A DNA stretch of 64,000 nucleotides from Limisphaera sp. (GTDB lineage Bacteria; Verrucomicrobiota; Verrucomicrobiia; Limisphaerales; Limisphaeraceae), in NCBI GenBank assembly GCA_025057755.1, contig JANWVC010000011.1, positions 54,550 to 118,549 of the forward strand, read 5' to 3'. The notes under the pieces are model-generated. The model was not told the DNA's origin, made no database searches, and saw only the letters and a list, made by a program, of their open reading frames with translations. Shown here one piece after another: positions 9,265 through 18,653 of the stretch. Position numbers and translations under genes: made by a program. Position 1 is the first letter of the stretch. The number at the start of each line of letters is the position of its first letter.

Positions 9265-9987
9265 ATGAATGTAGCCGTGATCCAATTTCCGGCGAGCAAC
9301 TGCGATCAGGATGCAGTGCATGCCATTCGTGTCTTGGGCCATTCCGCGTGGCTGGTGTGGCATCGGGAGTGTGCTTTGGGACCGGCCGATGCTGTGATCA
9401 TTCCGGGTGGATTTAGCTACGGAGATTATCTGCGCTGTGGGGCCATCGCACGATTCAGCCCGGTGATGCAGGCGGTCCGAGCCTTCGCAGATCAGGGAGG
9501 GCTTGTGCTTGGCATTTGCAATGGGTTTCAGGTCCTGACGGAGGCCGGTCTGCTGCCGGGGGCATTGGTGCGCAATCGTTCCTTGCAATTCCGGTGTGAG
9601 CACGTGTTCCTCCGTGTGGAACATACGCGTTCGCCTTTCACTTGGTGTGCGGATCCAGGGCGGCCTTTACGCATCCCCATTGCACACGGTGAAGGTTGTT
9701 ATTACGCGGATGAGGCCAGCTTGGACAGGATGGAGTCCAACGGACAAATCTTGTGGCGCTACTGCGATCACGCAGGGGCCCTGACGGATGCTGCGAATCC
9801 CAACGGTTCTTTGCGCAACATTGCCGGAGTTTCGAATGAACGTGGCAACGTGGCCGGATTGATGCCGCATCCGGAACGGGCGTGTGAACCCATCCTGGGC
9901 AGCTCGGATGGTCGCGTTGTTTTGGAAAGTATGCTCGCCTGGTTGCAAAAGCGGGGCAGCCTGGCTCCGCGCCCGGTTGCGGCTTGA
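9265..9987 (+). CDS. purQ: Phosphoribosylformylglycinamidine synthase, glutaminase subunit PurQ
   Basis: Class I glutamine amidotransferase subunit that releases ammonia from glutamine for FGAM synthase. The 240-residue protein carries the nucleophile elbow GICNGFQ with Cys85 and the His202/Glu204 pair in MPHPERA, which complete the triad. The [15 protein letters not shown] segment near residue 50 is diagnostic for PurQ. The start ATG at 9265 leads straight into the first strand ([10 protein letters not shown]). It is encoded right after purS. The tail after residue 230 is slightly longer than usual and looks unstructured. Confidence 0.97.
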   Translation: MNVAVIQFPASNCDQDAVHAIRVLGHSAWLVWHRECALGPADAVIIPGGFSYGDYLRCGAIARFSPVMQAVRAFADQGGLVLGICNGFQVLTEAGLLPGALVRNRSLQFRCEHVFLRVEHTRSPFTWCADPGRPLRIPIAHGEGCYYADEASLDRMESNGQILWRYCDHAGALTDAANPNGSLRNIAGVSNERGNVAGLMPHPERACEPILGSSDGRVVLESMLAWLQKRGSLAPRPVAA

Positions 9988-10045
9988 GCGACAGCCGGAC
10001 AGCCGGATGGCTCCCGGCCGGGTTGTCTCGGTCGTGATCGGCCTT

Positions 10046-10528
10046 TTATCGCGGAGGATTCGCAATGGAGGTCCTGTTTTCCATTTGGGTCGAGTCTGGC
10101 TCCGGTTGCGTTTGGTTCTTGGAAGGTGGGGTCGCACCCGCAGCAGCCACAAGTTCCGCGGCGCGGTTCAAACCGCCCAGATTCCAGACGTTGGTGTAGC
10201 CAAGTTGCCTCAGTTCCTGGAGCGCCTGGTTGCTGCGGCGGCCGCTGCGGCAGTAAAGGAAAAGGGTTTGCTGACGGTCCGGAAAAAGCTCAGGCACGCG
10301 CGCATGAATTGCGTCCAAGGGGACATTGATCGCTCCGGGGAGATGATGTTGATGATACTCCTCGGGGGTACGCACGTCCAGGATCCGTGCGCCGGTCTGC
10401 AACCGGCTGCGCACCAGCTCCGGCGTGGGTTCCTGGGCTACCGCTGTGCGACGCAGCCATCCTAATGCCACGAGCAACATCAAAGCGGCAAGGCACCACG
10501 GCCCATATTGTGTCCACAGCTGTTTCAT
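10046..10528 (-). CDS. Membrane-anchored rhodanese-domain protein
   Basis: A 160-residue protein with an N-terminal membrane helix (about residues 10-24) followed by one rhodanese domain (about 35-130). The active-site loop is LYCRSGRRS with Cys93, the six-residue loop type found in sulfurtransferases; the DVRTPEEY and LPGAINVP motifs flank it. The tail after residue 130 is polar and proline-rich. The domain would face the periplasm. Rhodaneses move sulfane sulfur or act as redox/sulfur carriers; the substrate is not evident. An ATG 36 bases upstream could also start the gene, but the chosen one leads directly into the helix. The gene is convergent with purQ. Confidence 0.88.
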   Translation of the reverse strand: MKQLWTQYGPWCLAALMLLVALGWLRRTAVAQEPTPELVRSRLQTGARILDVRTPEEYHQHHLPGAINVPLDAIHARVPELFPDRQQTLFLYCRSGRRSNQALQELRQLGYTNVWNLGGLNRAAELVAAAGATPPSKNQTQPEPDSTQMENRTSIANPPR

Positions 10529-10745
10529 AGGATCAAAGATGCCACATCTCCAGCCTGCGTCCATGACGGAGAGGAGGCGAGGGACTTCCAGCGGGTCCGG
10601 TTTATCGCAAGCGCGGGAGCGGAACGAAACAGGGACCGCGTTCTTGCACAGAAGCTCAAGCGTTTGATTTGAAACAGGAGTCGGGAGTCAACCGCCTATC
10701 GGCTCGCTCGCCGTCCTCCGTTTCGGAAGATGCCAGGAGAAACTT

Positions 10746-13070
10746 TTAGCCGTTGCGGGACATGGCAATCGCTGGACTGTGACCGGACTGAATTGGCTCC
10801 GCCAGCTTGCGGGTGATCAGCTCAGAGGCTTCACGCATGTCATATGGTTTGGCCAGCACGCTGACGTTGAGCTGCGCCAGTCGCGCCCGCAGAGATCCGT
10901 CCAAGTAACCTGATGCTAGCACACATCGCATGTGGGGCCATCGCTGGAGAACCGCTTCCACCAGTTCGAGCCCGTTCATCCCGGGCATGCTATAATCGGT
11001 GAACAACAAGTCTACGGGGGACTCGGCCGATTCCAGGATCCGTATGGCTTCGGGGCCGCTCTCGGCTACCAAGACCTCCAAACCCGCAGCTTCGAGGAAA
11101 CTGCGTGTGAAATCTCGAAGAAGGTCCAGATCATCCACCACCAGCACACGCCCACGACCTTGGGCCAGTTGGATGGCCGCGCGTTGTGGAAGCGGTGCGG
11201 GCGCATCGGCACAGAGCGGGAAGAACAAGTGAAACGCACTGCCCTGACCGAGCACGCTCTCGACCTCGATGAAACCGCCCGCCTCCTCGGTGATCCGCTG
11301 AACAATGGGCAGACCCAAGCCAGTGCCTTTACCGCGAGCCTTGGTGGTGAAAAAGGGGGCGAAGATGCGAGGGATGAGATCCGGCGGGATACCCGTGCCC
11401 GTATCCCGCACGGTGCAGCGGGCATAAGGTGTTCCGGGCGGGAGATTGTGTCGTTGCGCCTGTTCAGCCTGAATCCGGATGTGTTCGGTCTCCAATGTAA
11501 TCCGGCCGCCGTTGGGCATGGCATCCTGTGCATTGACGCAAAGGTTGAGAATGGCCTGGCTGGCGCGTGTGGAATCGATGCGAACGGGCAAAGGCTCTGC
11601 GGCGATGCGCGTCTCCAGCGTGACATTTCCACGCAGAGTGCGTCGAACCAGGATCAGGGCTTCCTGGACAAGCTGGTTGAGGTCAAGAACGGCACAATTG
11701 TCACGACTCTCTCGGCTGAAAGAGAGCAATTGCTGAGTGATGTCCGCCGCACGGGCCGCCGCTAGATCAATCTGCTCGATTTCCCGACGCAACCGGCTGT
11801 CGGTACTTGTCTCGCGGAGCAACAACCCGCAGTTACCTCGAATTGCTTGGAGCAGGTTATTGAAATCATGGGCCACGCCGGCAGCGAGGGTGCCGATGAT
11901 TTCCATTTTCTGAGCCTGAAAAAGCTGCTGCTGCAGCTCGTGATAATGAGTTTGGTCAGTGACGCTGCAAATTAATCCCCGAACCTGAGCCCCATCCACC
12001 CAGGGGGATACTTTTAGCAGCCAATGTCGTCCGTCTGGGCCTTGATACCGGTTATCCACAGGGCGACAATGTTCGAGGACCTCTCGGAAAACGCGTTCCA
12101 GTTCGGCCCTTCGGCCGGGATCCGGCACATATTCCAGCAGGTTTCGCCCCAGAGTCGGCGGAGCGTTAATGCGGAAGCCGGCGTGTTCCACGGGCAGGTG
12201 GCGCCAACCCTCGTTCGCATGGGTTAGCCGGAACTCACAGTCCAGACTGTAGATGGCACCGTCCAGGGATTGCAAAATGCTGTGAATAAAATCGCGTTGA
12301 ATCCGAAGTTGTTCTTGGAGCTGGATGCGCAGGGTGATGTCTCGTTCACAGGCCACATAGCCCATGAAGCGACCCGCCATGTCGGCGATGGGCGAGATGG
12401 TGGCCTCGACATGGTACGCGCAACCGTCACGACGGATGTTTACCAGTTCGCCGATCCATTCCTGACCTTGGGTCACAGCGTCCAAGTAGGCTTGAACTTT
12501 CTCCTGCTCAAAAGGCGCGCGGAGAAAAGCGTCGGGTCGGCCGAGCACCTCCTCCATGCTGTAGCCGGTGAGGGTTTGAAATGCAGGGTTGACAAAGGTG
12601 ATGCGCAAGTCGGCGTCTGCCAGGAAAAAAGCATCGGGCGTCGCATCGATGGCCGTAATGAGCCGTTGGATGTGAGATTCCAGACGGAGACGGCGACTCA
12701 CGTCTTTGAACGTCAGCAGGAAATAGCCTCCCTGGAGTGGTAACGACTCCAGATCAATTGGCAAATGCGGTCTCCCTTCGCGCAGGCTAATGACGGAATG
12801 CAGGATTTCAGCGCGTGGCGGCTCTTGAAGCAGGACCTGGCGAAGCTTGGCGTCGGCAGGCGGCGCGATCCAATTCCAAACCGTTAAAATCTCGGGAGGG
12901 GTCCGCGGAGGCACTTGGAATAGGTGTGCAGCGCGGCGATTGAACTGGACAAGCCGGCCGTCGCGGCCGCACACCGCTTGGGCATGTTCCGCCGCGTCGA
13001 AGGCCACCTGCCACCAGCGGCAGACTTCTTCCGGCGCCGGCTTGATCGGTGACTCGGTTCGATAAAGCAT
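10746..13070 (-). CDS. Hybrid sensor histidine kinase with PAS domains and a receiver
   Basis: A soluble 774-residue kinase. Domain order: PAS (about 20-125), PAS with PAC (about 135-245, ending VACERDIT), PAS (about 260-375), HisKA with the phospho-accepting His in [10 protein letters not shown] (about residue 401), HATPase_c (N box [12 protein letters not shown] boxes DTGTGIP and GTGLGL), and a C-terminal receiver with VVDD and phospho-acceptor Asp in FTDYSMPG (about 692). No membrane segment is visible, so it senses a cytoplasmic cue, possibly through a PAS cofactor. GAAGGG lies 9 bases before the ATG. It is last in a row of three signalling genes, 31 bases after the HD-GYP regulator, which is a likely partner. 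Confidence 0.93.
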   Translation of the reverse strand: MLYRTESPIKPAPEEVCRWWQVAFDAAEHAQAVCGRDGRLVQFNRRAAHLFQVPPRTPPEILTVWNWIAPPADAKLRQVLLQEPPRAEILHSVISLREGRPHLPIDLESLPLQGGYFLLTFKDVSRRLRLESHIQRLITAIDATPDAFFLADADLRITFVNPAFQTLTGYSMEEVLGRPDAFLRAPFEQEKVQAYLDAVTQGQEWIGELVNIRRDGCAYHVEATISPIADMAGRFMGYVACERDITLRIQLQEQLRIQRDFIHSILQSLDGAIYSLDCEFRLTHANEGWRHLPVEHAGFRINAPPTLGRNLLEYVPDPGRRAELERVFREVLEHCRPVDNRYQGPDGRHWLLKVSPWVDGAQVRGLICSVTDQTHYHELQQQLFQAQKMEIIGTLAAGVAHDFNNLLQAIRGNCGLLLRETSTDSRLRREIEQIDLAAARAADITQQLLSFSRESRDNCAVLDLNQLVQEALILVRRTLRGNVTLETRIAAEPLPVRIDSTRASQAILNLCVNAQDAMPNGGRITLETEHIRIQAEQAQRHNLPPGTPYARCTVRDTGTGIPPDLIPRIFAPFFTTKARGKGTGLGLPIVQRITEEAGGFIEVESVLGQGSAFHLFFPLCADAPAPLPQRAAIQLAQGRGRVLVVDDLDLLRDFTRSFLEAAGLEVLVAESGPEAIRILESAESPVDLLFTDYSMPGMNGLELVEAVLQRWPHMRCVLASGYLDGSLRARLAQLNVSVLAKPYDMREASELITRKLAEPIQSGHSPAIAMSRNG

Positions 13071-13101
13071 GCAGCGCAACCCTTCACGCGGGCGGCCTGG
13101 T

Positions 13102-14391
13102 TCAGCAATAGACCACCAGCGATTGGGTTATCGGCTGAATGCGGTGATGATTAAGGAGCTTTTCGATGAATGTGGCATTCAATCGCTGGCCTTCCGGGAT
13201 GAGCAACAGCCCATTGGCAGTATAAACGCCGCGGGCCAGCACCATACCGGGCCGGAGCTCCGCCAGAGACACTTCTCGCTCCTTGCGCGGAATTTCCACG
13301 GTGTGAAGCGCCTGCAGAAAAATCCGAACTGCTTCCGGATCAAAGGCGGTACCGGCCTGTTGCTGGATGCGCGCAGTGGCTTCAGCCGCCGGCAGGGGAC
13401 TGGAAGCCCATGCCACCGCCACCGCCAACAGTCGGGCCAGCCAAGGGATGTTCTCGCCTACCAATTGGTCGGGATAGCCGCTGCCGTCATAACGCTCATG
13501 ATGCGCACGGATGATTTGGCCCACCTGGTCAAGGTCACTGGTAAATCCAGCCAGTTCCTGACCGAGAATGGGGTGCTGCTCAATCAGTGCCGTCTCTGCG
13601 GGATTGAGCGACGATGGATCGTCTTGCCAACGCCGGATGATCTGCCTGGGCACACCCACCAGACCGATGTCGTGCAGCAAGGCGCTGCTCTCAAGCACGC
13701 GACGGTCTTGCAATGAGAGTTGGGCGATCTGGGCCATACCCTTGCACAGAGCGGCTACGCGACGCGCCTGACTGCCAAGCGAAGGGTAAAACGTCTGCAT
13801 GGTATGAACGCAAAGCTCGAGCGAGCGCATGAGATTCCGCTCCAAGGCCGCGTTCATCTGAGCCAGTTGTTCGTTTTGTTGAGCCACCAACTTCACTTGT
13901 TGCTCCAACGACCGATTGAGCTCGACCAACTGCTTGTTCATCTCTTGAGTGGCGGCCTGGAGATGGGCGTTTTGACAGATCAGTTGGTACCGTTGAACCG
14001 CGTTCTTGATAGTGGCCAGGAACTCTTCCCGCAACCACGGCTTAACGATGAACCGGTAAATCTCCCCCTTGTTGATCGCGTCAATGACGGTGTCCAAGCT
14101 CAGTACCGCCGTAATCAGAATCCGGGTGGCGAAAGGTTGCAATTGACGGGCCCGTGCCAACAACTCCAACCCGGACAGCCCGGGCATGCTCTGGTCGGTG
14201 ATGATGACAGAGAATTCCTGCTGTTTAAGCAGCTCCACGGCTGCAACAGGATCTGCTTCCGTGATCACTTCATACGGTGTTCGCCGCAGGGTTTCTCGCA
14301 GCGCCGCCAATACGATCTCTTCATCGTCCACCACCAATATCGGGGGCGGCGTAAAGTCAGCTTCTGGGATGGGCTCGCTTACAGGAGGCAT
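13102..14391 (-). CDS. Response regulator with HD-GYP domain
   Basis: A 429-residue RpfG-like protein. The receiver (residues 17-130) has VVDDEE, phospho-acceptor Asp66 in ITDQSMPG and the conserved Lys117 in IVKPW. A coiled-coil-like linker (about 140-185) leads to the HD-GYP domain, where HD is at 240-241 and the HHERYDGSGYP motif is complete at 297-307. HD-GYP domains with this motif usually hydrolyse cyclic di-GMP to GMP; that activity is expected, not shown. The start lies 2 bases after the stop of the upstream kinase, with AGGAGG just before the ATG in the transcript replaced by CCTCC-rich sequence, so translation may depend on the upstream gene. An earlier in-frame start would overlap that gene. 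Confidence 0.92.
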   Translation of the reverse strand: MPPVSEPIPEADFTPPPILVVDDEEIVLAALRETLRRTPYEVITEADPVAAVELLKQQEFSVIITDQSMPGLSGLELLARARQLQPFATRILITAVLSLDTVIDAINKGEIYRFIVKPWLREEFLATIKNAVQRYQLICQNAHLQAATQEMNKQLVELNRSLEQQVKLVAQQNEQLAQMNAALERNLMRSLELCVHTMQTFYPSLGSQARRVAALCKGMAQIAQLSLQDRRVLESSALLHDIGLVGVPRQIIRRWQDDPSSLNPAETALIEQHPILGQELAGFTSDLDQVGQIIRAHHERYDGSGYPDQLVGENIPWLARLLAVAVAWASSPLPAAEATARIQQQAGTAFDPEAVRIFLQALHTVEIPRKEREVSLAELRPGMVLARGVYTANGLLLIPEGQRLNATFIEKLLNHHRIQPITQSLVVYC

Positions 14392-14393
14392 GG

Positions 14394-16337
14394 TCAATCG
14401 GTGTCCAGCAATCGTCGAAGGGACGCCTGCCATTCTGCGACCGGCACGTCAGCAGGCAGGACCAGGTCAGCTCGTTCAAGAAATGCTGTGTCCAGTTCAT
14501 CTTGATTGCAAGCAGCGAGACAAAGAACCTTCAAGGGAGTTTGGCTGCAGCGGATCCGTTCGAGCAGCCGACCATATGGATGGCCCGTTTCGGTGCACAA
14601 CAGGAGCAGGGCAGTGAATTGAAAATACGGCGAGTGCAACAACTCCAAAGCCTCGGCTTCGGAATGAGCGGGCGCGACATAGAGCCCTTGTTCCCGCAGT
14701 TGCGCAATCACCTGCTCCAGCACCGGCCCGGCAGGTCCCAACGCCAGAAGGGTGTGGCGACCTTTGCGCCGATCGGGCAGGGCAGGGCTGGCCTCGGAGC
14801 TCAAATCGGCCAGGGGAAACCAAAGGTGAAAGGTCGTTCCTTGGTTTTCGGCAGTCTCCACCGAAATGGCTGCGCCGTGGCGTTCCGCAAACAGTCGGGT
14901 GTTGTATAGACCAAGTCCCGAGCCCTTCCCAAGGGGTTTGGTGGTGAAAAAGGGGTCGAAGATAGCATGCAAGAGCCGAGCCGGAATCCCCACGCCTGTG
15001 TCTTGCACGGCCAATCCGACCAAGGGAAGCCGCGGAAGCGAGCCTTGCAAGGGTTGCACGGGCGGGGCCTGCTGGTGAATCGAGGTGCGAAAGATCAATC
15101 GTCCGCCTTGCGGCATGGCATCCGCTGCATTGAGTGCGAGGTTGACAAGCACCTGACGAAGTTCTACCGCATCGAGATACACGGGACACTGGCCCGGTGC
15201 CAGATCGGCCTCCACGCGAACCCGCCGCGCCAAGACCTTGCTTAACAGCTCGGCCATCGTGCGCACGATCTCATTCAGGTCATGAAAATTCTTCTCCCCC
15301 GGAGTTCCTTGATGAAGTTGCCGAAAGCGGTGCGCCATCTGGCTGGCTTCCAGAGCGGTGGAGCGAATCAACTCAAGGCCTTCGCGGAGCCGGCTGTTTC
15401 CTTCCAGTTCGGCCTGGTAGGTTTCGCTGAGTGAGATAATCCCGGTCATGATGTTGCAGAAGTCATGTGCCAGGCCAAGCGTCAGCGTGCCCAAGGTTTC
15501 CTTCCACGACATGGTCAACAGCCGGCGCTCTGCGACAGTTTGCCGGGTGATATCAAGCCAAAGCCCTTCATAACCTACCAACAAACCGGTGGAAGTGCGT
15601 AGCGGCTGGCGATACTCCCACAGATAGCTGACCCGGCCGGTCTGAAGATGCCGGATCCGATATGTCAACGTACCACCCTCCACTGGCCAATCAGCCCGAC
15701 GCAACCGATTCATTAGCATCTCCAGGTCAGATTCGTGCACCACTCGCCAGAAATAGTCCGAGCTGCGTCGCCATTCCTGTGGCGGTATGCCGGTTAACTC
15801 CTCCACGCGCGGACTGATGTAGCGAAAAGAGAAGTCCGGTCGCTGACTGAACAGGATCCCCGGCCAATGGAGGCTGAGATTTTCCAGCTGGGCCTCGGCG
15901 CGTAGCAACCTTTGATAGGCCTGGTGAGCCGCGACGCGGCCCCACCGATCAGGCGGAAAGAGGTCTTCCCATTCCCGGGCGGGCGGCAGGGCTGACTCCA
16001 TGCGCACAAACCAATGATCGTCGTGTCGGCAAAGATCGATTAAAAGCCGTTGCCCTGGTGGCTCGCCTTCTGCGAGCAGTTCCAAGCGATCGAATTCGGA
16101 CGCGGTGGTTAGGAAATCTCGAAACGTTGTTTCCCACGTGGCATGGCGTTGTCCCAATAACTGGGGCAGGGAACAACCGGTCAGCTCATAGGGAGGTATG
16201 CCCAACCACAAAGCCAAACTTTCGTTGGCCCGCAAAATTCGACCTGCTCCGTCTACGACGGCCTGGCCGTTGTCTAAAAGCGTCGGCCAACTGCTGTTAA
16301 ATAAGGACGACTCCGCCATCGGAACCTTGTCAACCAT
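14394..16337 (-). CDS. PAS-containing histidine kinase with degenerate receiver
   Basis: First gene of the signalling cluster. The 647-residue product has PAS-like domains (about 15-110 and 155-275), a HisKA region with the phospho-acceptor His in GLAHDFCN (about residue 291), and a HATPase_c domain with NLALNAADAMP, DTGVGIP and GSGLGL. The last 120 residues fold like a receiver but lack its chemistry: the acidic pair is replaced by LGPAGP and the phospho-acceptor position reads LLLLCTETG, with Cys about 581 where Asp belongs. It is therefore probably a pseudo-receiver. Several ATGs are possible; the one at 16337 is chosen because GGAG sits 6 bases upstream. Its target is likely the HD-GYP regulator that follows 2 bases later. 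Confidence 0.88.
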   Translation of the reverse strand: MVDKVPMAESSLFNSSWPTLLDNGQAVVDGAGRILRANESLALWLGIPPYELTGCSLPQLLGQRHATWETTFRDFLTTASEFDRLELLAEGEPPGQRLLIDLCRHDDHWFVRMESALPPAREWEDLFPPDRWGRVAAHQAYQRLLRAEAQLENLSLHWPGILFSQRPDFSFRYISPRVEELTGIPPQEWRRSSDYFWRVVHESDLEMLMNRLRRADWPVEGGTLTYRIRHLQTGRVSYLWEYRQPLRTSTGLLVGYEGLWLDITRQTVAERRLLTMSWKETLGTLTLGLAHDFCNIMTGIISLSETYQAELEGNSRLREGLELIRSTALEASQMAHRFRQLHQGTPGEKNFHDLNEIVRTMAELLSKVLARRVRVEADLAPGQCPVYLDAVELRQVLVNLALNAADAMPQGGRLIFRTSIHQQAPPVQPLQGSLPRLPLVGLAVQDTGVGIPARLLHAIFDPFFTTKPLGKGSGLGLYNTRLFAERHGAAISVETAENQGTTFHLWFPLADLSSEASPALPDRRKGRHTLLALGPAGPVLEQVIAQLREQGLYVAPAHSEAEALELLHSPYFQFTALLLLCTETGHPYGRLLERIRCSQTPLKVLCLAACNQDELDTAFLERADLVLPADVPVAEWQASLRRLLDTD

Positions 16338-16734
16338 GGTCGGCTCCGACTGCCGCTGTCCGCCGCTCAACGCCTGCTTCATAGGTCGGGTCACTGCCGC
16401 GGGTGACCCTGGCATGGCCGATCAAACTGACGCCATCCACCCCGAAGGGCCAGGTCCTTGTGCCACGGGGATTGCCGCGGGCCGTTGGACCCGCATGCGT
16501 CCCGATTCGTGATGCTCCGGGCCCCGGCGCCGCCTCCGGGGGACCCGCCCGGGTCGCCTTAAACATTAAAGCCAGATTCTGTAAGGTTGAACAAGTGACA
16601 ATTTGCTGAACGCATTGGGTGCATCTCTGGCGAGAGTTGGGAGTATGCCAAAAGTAAGTCGGGTTGGGGCAAGTCCAGGCAGGAGTTTTGAACGCCGGTT
16701 GAACACACTGTGAAACTCATGCTAGCATCGGGTT
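16338..16734. other. Divergent intergenic region
   Basis: About 400 bases between the kinase operon (-) and the unknown gene at 16735 (+), so it should hold both promoters. The left part is very GC-rich and contains the inverted repeat GACCCG-CC-CGGGTC at 16542-16555. The right part (16560-16690) is markedly richer in A and T. No small gene is supported. Confidence 0.5.
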
Positions 16735-17931
16735 ATGGCGGTGCACATCGGCGATGCAGTGACCCACGGGTTCGTGGACAACCGTCAAAAAGGTCGGCTC
16801 GTGGGCCGGATTTGGTTGCGGGGTCGTTCACGGCCTTTGCAACTTGATCTGGTTGGCAATGCGCATCCGGATCTGGCAGGACGTCGCGTATACTTCCGCC
16901 GCAAGGATCCTCCGGTTGCCTTCACAAATCCCGTGGCATTGTCTGACCTACAACGTGGTCGGTTGGGAGACCTCACGGCACGCAAAAAGGTTGAAGTTCC
17001 CACTCTCCCCACTCTACCGTTGTCGGTTTCGGCCGAGGCGGATGCCCCGCTTGCCACAAAGCCCGTTGAGGCCTTTTACCTGGAGTGGTTCACCCCCGAT
17101 CATCAACGCCTCGTGGTGGAATTGATGGTCTTCTCTTTGCGTAGGTCGCGGCCTGCATGGGTGCCCACTGCTCAAGAAGAACAACAACGAATGCGCGAAG
17201 TGGACCATGCTTGGCAGCGATACTTGGCTTACTGGGATTCCTTTATTGCCCGTTTGGACCGGAGCGTGAAAGACCCGGAAGAACCCTGGGATGAATACGA
17301 TTACGAACGATTTCTCAAAGTCTGCGAAGCGCGCAGCGAAAAGTACAACGAGCTGGTAGAACGGTATGGGGACTCGCCCGAGGCACGCCTGCGCATTGCT
17401 CGCGACATGGGCTGGGACGCAGATGCGCTATCCCTTGATGAAGGATCTGAGGCAGAGGATCAAGAAGAATCGGGGGAGGTTGCCGGAATGGAGGCCATGC
17501 CCGAGCCGGACCCGGCTCGCGAAGGTCGAGATTGGATCCGGACACCCGATGGCGGGATCTGTCATCCATTGGAATTGCGCTGGTCAGAGCTGCTCGCTCG
17601 GGTGGAGCGGGCCTTGCAGCGGCGGCTCGGCCGAGCGCGCTTCCTGGCTCATCCGGAGGCCATCGCGCTTCTGGTCCAGTTTCGCGTCACGGGTAGCCGG
17701 CTCACCGGCGCGTTGCGCGGGGTCGCTTGGGGCGAGCTGGAGGTGGAAGGTGGTTTGGTGGTGGCTTGTCTAAAACGCGCTTTGCACGCTCTGCACGAAA
17801 CCCATCGCGGCCTGTTAGCCGCGTGTGAAGCCGCCGGTCTTGGCAAGTTGCAAGTGGCTCGCTTGCAGCGCGAGCTGTTCCTCGTGCGTGAGGCGATTTT
17901 GAGGCTGATGCAGGAATATCGGCAGCGATGA
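16735..17931 (+). CDS. Conserved protein of unknown function
   Basis: I do not recognise a named domain. The 398-residue product has no signal peptide or membrane helix. The first 80 residues are rich in strands (GFVDNRQKGRLVGRIWLRG, then LDLVGNAHPDLAGRRVYF); similar phrases occur, as far as I recall, in unnamed proteins of Planctomycetes and Verrucomicrobia. A middle part contains a helical, charged segment (about 140-225), followed by a strongly acidic linker (SLDEGSEAEDQEESGEV, about 230-250), and a helical C-terminal domain (about 280-398) rich in Arg, Leu and Ala. This looks like a cytoplasmic, multi-domain structural or binding protein. It stands alone between two minus-strand genes. 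Confidence 0.8.
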   Translation: MAVHIGDAVTHGFVDNRQKGRLVGRIWLRGRSRPLQLDLVGNAHPDLAGRRVYFRRKDPPVAFTNPVALSDLQRGRLGDLTARKKVEVPTLPTLPLSVSAEADAPLATKPVEAFYLEWFTPDHQRLVVELMVFSLRRSRPAWVPTAQEEQQRMREVDHAWQRYLAYWDSFIARLDRSVKDPEEPWDEYDYERFLKVCEARSEKYNELVERYGDSPEARLRIARDMGWDADALSLDEGSEAEDQEESGEVAGMEAMPEPDPAREGRDWIRTPDGGICHPLELRWSELLARVERALQRRLGRARFLAHPEAIALLVQFRVTGSRLTGALRGVAWGELEVEGGLVVACLKRALHALHETHRGLLAACEAAGLGKLQVARLQRELFLVREAILRLMQEYRQR

Positions 17932-17956
17932 AATTACACGAGGTGTCTCTTCCCCG

Positions 17957-18525
17957 TTATTCGGCGGGGCCTTGAAAGGGATGGCGCAAGGTTCTTTTCT
18001 TGAAGAAACGATCTACCATACCTCGGATGAAGCTTTTGGTTCCGCCTGAGACCACCGTCAAGGGCGCACAGTGACCACTGCACACCGGGCAAAGCCGCAA
18101 ATACTGGCCGCCCTGCCGCCGAATCAAATGCACGCAACTGCCGCAAAAGAGCCGGTGACATTGCGTGCACTCCATGCTGGCCGGAAATGTGGGATGAATG
18201 GCACACATCGGCGGCTCCTCCGGCTTGGCTGGTTCCGGAGCGTCACGCACTTCCATTCGGACGTCCCCAGCCGCAACACTTGCCCTTTGTGCAACTGCGT
18301 GGGCTCCGTAACGGGCACGTCATTAACGAAGGTTCCATTGGCCGAATCGAGGTCCCGCACCCACATCCCGTCGGGTCGGACTTCGATCTCGCAGTGAAAT
18401 CGCGACACGGTACTGTCGAAGACGACGAAATCATTGGCAGGTGACCGGCCGAACCGGTGGACACCTTCCTTCAACGTCAAGACTTCGTCTCGACCGTTGG
18501 GCCCTTTGACGACCAGCTTCGCCAT
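17957..18525 (-). pseudogene. FHA domain plus zinc-finger protein, split by a frameshift
   Basis: The 5' part (from the ATG at 18525) encodes a clear FHA phosphopeptide-binding domain: GVHRFGRSPANDF, SRFHCEI and DLDSANGTFVND. In that frame it runs on into arginine-rich nonsense to 18124. The next frame, open from 18256 to 17957, encodes a B-box-like zinc finger (CAIHP, CTQCHRLFCGSC, CPVCSGHC). Joining the frames near 18258 gives LRLGTSE followed by MEVRDAPEP, which aligns with the FHA gene at 46530 (VLRMGAVELRLEGDTPAEP). So one base seems to be missing, or a -1 shift occurs during translation; no canonical slippery heptamer is visible. A sequencing error is also possible. Confidence 0.7.
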
Positions 18526-18653
18526 GAAACAAGTGCCGTACGGGCACGATGGTCCCTGCTCGTCTGTTGAGGGGCTCGTACCACGGGAATGATTGCTTCC
18601 AGCAGCGGGCGTTTCAATCTTGAAATGCATCCAGCGGTCGCAATCCTACGGCT

